Source: Aphidius gifuensis (taxonomy: Eukaryota; Arthropoda; Insecta; Hymenoptera; Braconidae). Taken from it: a stretch of DNA of 64,000 nt. Below the pieces are notes generated by a model. The model had not been told where the DNA came from. It saw only the letters and a program-made list of their open reading frames with translations, and made no database searches. A program made the translations under genes and the position numbers. Positions 1 to 64,000 of this stretch are shown one piece after another. The stretch spans positions 10,978,177 through 11,042,176 of the forward strand of contig NC_057791.1 in NCBI RefSeq assembly GCF_014905175.1, written 5' to 3'. Positions within the stretch are counted from its first letter, which is position 1, and the number at the start of each line of letters is the position of its first letter.

Positions 1-57964
<57,964 letters not shown>

Positions 57965-58258
57965 CTGAAACAAATTTTATTTCAAGTTTTAAAATCAATT
58001 AATTAGAATCAAATATCGAGAAATATAATAAATTATTGTGTCGATAGACATGATTTTGGGTAACGTTAACATGTATTTGACAATACTGCGCGCTATTCAA
58101 TATCGACACCATAATTAAAACATTTTCTTTCATGAACGATAGAAGGCGGTATGTAAGTCCCAGGGTAGGACAATTCTTTGGGTTTAAAGAGGCACCCTTG
58201 TAAACATAGTTATAAGAAATAATAGGCGCCCCCTAATGTCTAAAATTTTTATACTTTA

Positions 58259-59192
58259 CACTGAGAAAAAAAACTTCTAAAATACAGAACTTTTGTTCTT
58301 GCAAAAAAAATTCTTGGATTATGGAAAAATTTTCTTATATTAAATAAAAAACTTCTTAATTCGAGAACGAAAAATTTCTTGAATTGTGGAAATATTATCT
58401 TGAATTATAACAAATACGTCTTGAATTATAAAAAAAAAAATTCTTAAATAATAACAAAAATTTCTTGAATCATGGCAAAATGTTCTAATTTTTAGAAGTA
58501 AGGTTCTTGGTTCATGGCCAAATAGGTCTTGAATCTTACAGGTCTTAAGTACAAATACCTCTTGAATTATAAAAAAAAATTCTCAAATAATAACAAAAAT
58601 TTCTTGAATCATGGCAAAATGTTCTAATTTTTAGAAGTAAGGTTCTTGGATTATAACCAAATAGGTCTTAGATTATAACAAAATGTACGCGATTTTAGAA
58701 GTAAGCTTCTTGGTTTATGACGTATTTGTTATAATCCAAGAAAAATATTGAACACATCAAGAAAAACAATTCTTTTACATAAATAAATATAAGAGAAAAA
58801 GAAAATTATGTTAACAATCATTTTTTTGATTGTTTTTTATTACTATACGAACTTTGTTAGTTGAATTTTTTTTTCTTTTTGTATCAGAAAATTATACCTC
58901 ATAAGTGACTTGAACTCCTGGCACTAACAACGCTACCTAAATCTACCTATTCCAATTCCGACGCTTTACCGACTTAACCACGACGCGATTATATATACGA
59001 CTACGATTGTATTCTCCTTATGATACCAAATTTTTTTATTTAGAAATTCAAGAAATTTTTCGTTCTCGAATTAAGAAGTTTTTTATTTAATATAAGAAAA
59101 TTTTTCCATAATCCAAGAACTTTTTTTGCAAGAACAAAAGTTCTATTATTAAGAAGTTTTTGTATTAGTTTTAGAATTTTTTTTTCTCAGTG
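58259..59192. mobile_element. 934-bp foldback element with tRNA-like module, nested insertion
   Basis: CACTGAGAAAAAAAACTTCT at the left and a run ending TTTTTTTTTCTCAGTG at the right. The arms pair for about 130 bases (CTTAATTCGAGAACGAAAAA against TTTTTCGTTCTCGAATTAAG). Inside are repeated TTCTTGAAT and CAAATAGGTCTT words and an antisense tRNA-like module (58900-58990). The same sequence without the insert is visible at 51480-51490 and 42915. Confidence 0.85.
58900..58990 (-). other. tRNA-like module (Ser/Leu type)
   Basis: On the minus strand: CGTCGTGGTTAAGTCGGTAA (D-arm/A-box-like), a long middle section, then GCCAGGAGTTCAAGTCAC (B-box-like). It lies just inside the right arm of the 58259-59192 foldback. 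Confidence 0.5.
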
Positions 59193-60177
59193 CCACGTCT
59201 CTAGAAGTATGAGTGAGGGCGGCTTGTATTTACACACACTAATACTACTTCAGCAGATTTTCAATGCTTCGCCTGGTACTTTTTGACTGTTTTTGACCCT
59301 AAATTTTAGTCTTAAATAATTAATAACTTTTAAAATCCGTGGTAAAAATCGATCATCGTTTTTTCAATAGAAGTGAAAACGTGCCGATGCTTCCTATGCT
59401 TGTGTGTAAAAAGTGTTAATTGTTGTCAACTTTGACCCTAATTATTTCGCTTAAATCGTGGTAGAAAATTACAAAAAAAATTTGATAAAATAGATCTTTA
59501 TTTCACTTAAAAAATAAGCCTACTTTGATCAAAATCTGTGAGGGGGATTTTTTTTCCAATATTTTAACATACCGCCTCAAATAGTAAAAAAATATTTTAA
59601 AAAATATTATAAAAACAAAACATAAATTTACGTTTGATGTCCCCGAAAGTCTCAATTTTACATGAGCTGTTGATTTATTTATCATAACTTTACTAATCAA
59701 AAGACGTACAATATAAGAAAAATGGCAAAATTTTAAAGTATGAAGTTGAATAATTTGCTGAATAAAAAAATAGTTAACATACGCATATCAACTGTTAAGA
59801 TACGTATGTTTCATGTTAATATATCATATCTTTAATGGAAACTTATCAGCCACCGCCCATTTAAACATACCATATGTTAACATTAAACAGGATATAATAT
59901 GTTAACTGTTAACATATCTTTCTCTGAGTGCGGGGACATTAATCGTAATTTTATATTTTGTTTTTATTTTACTCGTTTTGTTTAACTAATTATAATTTAT
60001 GAAAATTATATTTGTACAATTATTCTATTTTAATTTAACGGTGAATACCATGATGAAATAATATAATTATTAATTAATAAGAAATTAATTAACAAAAAAT
60101 TAAAAATATAAGAAAAAAAATACAATATAAGGAATTACAAATTTTCTGGCATATAAATGAATCAAAAATTAAAACAT

Positions 60178-61030
60178 ATATATTAGACCTATTCAAAATT
60201 ATTATTTATTCATTTTTTTTTTGCCTCCCACCCCATTCAATTGTTGTTTTAGTCGAAAATAACAATTTCTACGAAGGGATTTTTTTTTTTGATTTTTTTT
60301 TAAGCGCTTCATCAAGAAACAATAATTCCCATTTAATTAACATGTGATCATTGTCTATAAATTATTAAAACTGTGATAACTTTTTCAGTTTTTGAGATAA
60401 CTACTTGAATAAGGGCTTATTTTGAAGGTTATAAAAACAGCTTTCAGTTCTATATAAAAAATTTTTTTTTTTGATAATATATCGCAAACTTTTTTTTATT
60501 TAATTTTTCCGATATTTTTATGATTTATTAATCATAATTATTCAAATAAAATGAAAAATAATTACGAAAAATATACATAAAATTTAAAGCTGTTTTTATA
60601 AGCTTTAAAATGAGTGCTGATTCAAGTATGTATTTTAAAAATTGAAACAGTTATCATCGTTTTAATTTTCAAAAAGCTGAAATTACATTATAATCAGTAC
60701 AATCGTGAGAATAAAAAAAAAAACTAATAGAGTGATCAAAGAAGTTTATGTATGAAATTGAAAGCTCATTTTATAAGCTTCAAAATAAGCCCTTATTCAA
60801 GTAGTTATCTGGAAAACTGAAACAGTTATCACAGTTTTAATAATTTGTAGGCAGTGATCCCATATTAAGTAAATGGGGATTATTGTTTACTGTTGAGACG
60901 CTTTAAAAAAATATCAAAAAAAAAAAAATCCTTCGTAGAAATTGTTAATTTCGACTAGAACAACAATTGAATGGAGTGGGAGGCAAAAAAAAAAAATAAA
61001 TAATAATTTTGAATACGTCTAATATATATA
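60178..61030. mobile_element. 850-bp foldback element
   Basis: TATTAGACCTATTCAAAATT against AATTTTGAATACGTCTAATA, and ACTTGAATAAGGGCTTATTT against AAATAAGCCCTTATTCAAGT, pair over arms of about 270 bases. A further partial copy of the inner arm lies at 60590-60665, so the centre is itself repeated. No gene. Confidence 0.8.
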
Positions 61031-61065
61031 TAATAGGTATAATATATATATATACTTATATATCT

Positions 61066-61205
61066 GTCTAGTGGCTACTTTGGTGACGATTTTGGGAGTC
61101 AAGTGGCTACTTTGGTGACTCTTGGCTAGATTGGTGACCGTCACCAATCTAACATCGTACGATTCGTCTACTTTGGTGACTGTCACGAAAAGAGCCACTT
61201 TATCA
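61066..61205. repeat. GGCTACTTTGGTGAC inverted cluster
   Basis: GTGGCTACTTTGGTGACG occurs twice directly, with a TTGGTGACCGTCACCAA palindrome near 61131 and a further TACTTTGGTGACTGTCACG. The GATTGGTGACAGT word is shared with each monomer of the satellite that starts near 61700, so this may be its edge. Confidence 0.6.
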
Positions 61206-61699
61206 GAAATAGTGAGAAACCTCAATAATTGTGTAGTTAATGGACTACAAACATTCAAGATGACTTTTATAGTTTATTTAACCAATAACGATTATAATTA
61301 AAGAAGTTAGAAATATTAAAAATGAATATAAAGACAAAATAATGGTAAAAAAGCTAAAAGATTTAGTAATTTGAATTAAAAGATTTTAAATCACATTGGA
61401 ACAATATAATGTCATTGAAATCGATCGGAAACATTATCAAGAAATATTGTATATCGGAAGATACTATGTAGACATCATATCTATGAATTATTCACTGTTA
61501 ACAAGGTAAGTCACGAAACTGTACACTTCGTGACCAATTGTACTGTTTGGTGACAGTTACGAAACTAGCCAGTATATACCGTCCGGCTAGTTTGGTAACA
61601 TTTAATTACTGATGTGTGTATTAAATAGTAACAATGATTTTCGTGATGAGAGAAACATTATGACAGTCCCGGTAATCACCAAAAAAAAGAAGAATACAC

Positions 61700-64000
61700 G
61701 ACATTTGTTGCCTGGTACTCAAGATTTTCTGTCAAATTTAACCAGCTTTATCGAAATACAACTTTTCTAGAAGCTTTCTGTTTTTTGAACATTATCGGTG
61801 AGTTTTTTTTTTCAGTTTGTCTAACCGAAATTCGAAAATCCCATGAGTTGTATAGATTGGTGACAGTAAAAAAACAGAAATCACGTGAATCGGCTTTGAA
61901 ACTGCGAAGATTTGTTCTTGGACACTGGTTTTAAGATTTTTTGACACTAACCCGAGCAATAATTGAAAAAGGAGTCAAAAACTATGAAAATCTGAAGTTT
62001 CGGAGATTCGTACGTTACTATGAAAAACTTACAACAAAAACTGAGAATAAACGACGTTCATTGACTAAAACTAGACATTTTCAGTCATATTCCATACCCC
62101 GATCCTAATATAACTTCTCTTTAAGCTTTAATTTTCTTAGACAGTTAGTTATTCGGGAGTTTCTGTTTTTTAGTTCGACTGGACGAAACTTAAAGATCCT
62201 GTCAAGTGGCTGGATTGGTGACAGTGAAAAAACAGGAATCGCGTCAATCAGCTAAAAAACTGCTGAGATTCTTTCTAATTCACTGATCTTGACATTTCTT
62301 GATCCTGACCTGAGCAATAATTGAGAAAAAAAAACGCGAAACTATGGAAAATTAACGTTTCGGAAATTCGTACGTTACTATGGAAAACATACGACGAGAA
62401 CAAAGAATACAAGACGTTCATTGACTAAAATTAGATATTTTATGTCTGATTCCATACGCCTGATCCGAATACAACTTGTTTAGAAGCTTTACGTTTCTTG
62501 GACAGTTAGTAATCAGGTGGTTTCTGTTTTTTAGTTCGACTGGACGAAACTTAAAAATCCAGTCAAGTGGCTGGATTGGTGACAGTGAAAAAACAGGAAT
62601 CGCGTCAATCAGCTGAAAAACTGCTGAGATTCTTTCCAAGTCACTAGTCTTAACATTTCTTGACCCCGACCTGAGCAATAATTGAGAAAAAATTCAGAAA
62701 CTATGGAAAATTAACGTTTCGGAAATTCGTACGTTACTATGGACAACATACGACAATAATAAAGAATAAGCGACGTTCATTGACTAGAACTAGACATTTT
62801 CTGTCATATTTCATACCCCGATCCTAATATAACTTTTCTGGAAGCTTTAATTTTCTTAGACAGTCAGTTATTAGGGAGTTTCTGTTTCACAGTTTGACTG
62901 GACGAAACTTAAAAATCATGTCAAATGGCTAGATTGGTGACAGTGAAAAAACAAGAATCACGTCAATCAGCTCAAAAACTGCTTAGATTCTTTCAAAGTC
63001 ACAGGTCTCAACATTTCTTGACCCTGACCTGCGCAGTAATTGAGAAAATAATTCAGAAACCATGGAAAATTGACGTTTCGGAAATTCGGACGTTACTATG
63101 GAAAACATACGACGAGAACAAAGAATACAAGACGTTCATTGACTAAAATTAGATATTTTATGTCATATTCCATACGCCTGATCCGAATACAACTTGTCTA
63201 GAAGCTTTACGTTTCTTGGACAGTTAGTAATCAGGTGGTTTCTGTTTTTTAGTTCGACTGGACGAAACTTAAAAATCCTGTCAAGTGGCTGGATTGGTGA
63301 CAGCGAAAAAACAGGAATCGCGTCAATCAGCTTAAAAACGGCTTAGATTCTTTCTAAGTCACTGGTCTCAACATTTCTTGACCGTGACCTGCGCAATAAT
63401 TGAGAAAAAAAATCAGAAACTATTGAAAAATAACGTTTTAGAAATTCGTACGTTACTATGGACAACATACGACAATAACAAAGAATAAGCGACGTTCATT
63501 GACTAGAACTAGACATTTTCTGTCATATTTCATACCCTGATCCTAATATAACTTTTCTGGAAGCTTTAATTTTCTTAGACAGTCAGTTATTAGGGAGTTT
63601 CTGTTTCACAGTTTGCCTGGACGAAACTTAAAAATCATGTCAAGTGGCTAGATTGGTGACAGTGAAAAAACAGGAATCGCGTCAATCAGCTGAAAAACTG
63701 CTGAGATTCTTTCCAAGTCACTGGTTTTAACATTTCTTGACCCCGACCTGAGCAATAATTGAGAAAAAATTCAGAAACTATGGAAAATTAACGTTTCGGA
63801 AATTCGGACGTGACTATGGAAAACATACGACGAGAACAAAGAATACAAGACGTTCATTGACTAGAATTAGTTATTTTATGTCATATTCCATACGCCTGAT
63901 CCGAATACAACTTGTCTAGAAGCTTTACATTTCTTGGACAGTTGGTAATCAGGTGGTTTCTGTTTTTTAGTTCGACTGGACGAAACTTAAAAATCCTGTC
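61700..64000. repeat. Satellite with ~359-bp alternating monomers, runs off the window
   Basis: Monomers begin near AGAAGCTTT at about 61774, 62133, 62484, 62842, 63203, 63563 and 63921. Two types alternate: one with TTTACGTTTCTTGGACAG and AATCAGGTGGTTTCTG, the other with TTTAATTTTCTTAGACAG and TTAGGGAGTTTCTGT. Every second monomer is the closer match, so the unit is a ~718-bp dimer. All carry GG(A/T)GATTGGTGACAG-like words. Short frames here are by-products. Confidence 0.9.

Larger units (their letters stand above)
58145..59576. mobile_element. GGCGGTATGT element interrupted by a CACTGAG foldback
   Basis: The ends are GGCGGTATGT and ACATACCGCC. The outer parts match 51040-51595 in reverse orientation. 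A foldback fills 58259-59192. The flanks (AGAA, TCAA) are not a clean TTAA pair, so the duplication has decayed or one flank has changed. Confidence 0.85.

Overview
This is an AT-rich eukaryotic window, almost certainly from an insect. It has spliced genes with GT-AG introns, long introns full of foldback DNA elements, and a SMRTER/NCoR-type corepressor of arthropod layout. A hymenopteran such as a parasitoid wasp would fit the base composition and the CAA-coded glutamine tracts, but that placement is a guess. No bacterial or viral gene was recognised.

Nearly the whole window is one minus-strand gene, Smrter (Smr), the nuclear-receptor corepressor of the NCoR/SMRT family. Eleven coding exons can be joined with matching splice phases: 57616-57964, 57141-57530, 44109-44408, 43613-44032, 36333-36689, 35740-36251, 34268-34485, 4525-4842, 3787-4442, 444-3664 and 1-364. 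They give about 2,368 codons. The first coding exon lies before 57964 in transcription order and was not found; the 3' end runs off at position 1. Landmarks in order are a KKIRL patch, a coiled coil, the deacetylase-activating/SANT1 block, a Cys-rich module, SANT2, GSIxxGTP repeats, long CAA-coded poly-Q tracts and a CoRNR-box receptor-interaction motif.

The 29.4 kb intron between the exons at 34268 and 4842 holds a nested gene on the opposite strand (24067-28460) for a BTB/POZ protein with two C2H2 zinc fingers. One of its exons is duplicated, with the upstream copy decayed, and a reading-frame break near 28.0 kb is unresolved.

The remaining ~55 kb is mobile and repetitive DNA with three recurring themes. 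(1) Many 0.1-1.4 kb inverted-repeat elements share related ends (CCCGAGTGGAAA, CCCGAGATGAAA, CCCTGGTAGAAA, CACTGAGAAAAA, CACGGAGAAAAA). They carry arrays of family-specific short words, and most of the larger ones hold a tRNA-like module; about a dozen such modules occur in the window. (2) Short elements inserted at TTAA, several with readable target duplications and paralogous empty sites. (3) A 5.8 kb foldback element (50155-55962) with a perfect 9-bp target duplication, arms of tandem ~150-bp units, and decayed coding-like material inside. A satellite with alternating ~359-bp monomers fills 61.7 kb to the window end.

All coordinates, splice sites and similarities were read by eye. No alignment or database search was run.
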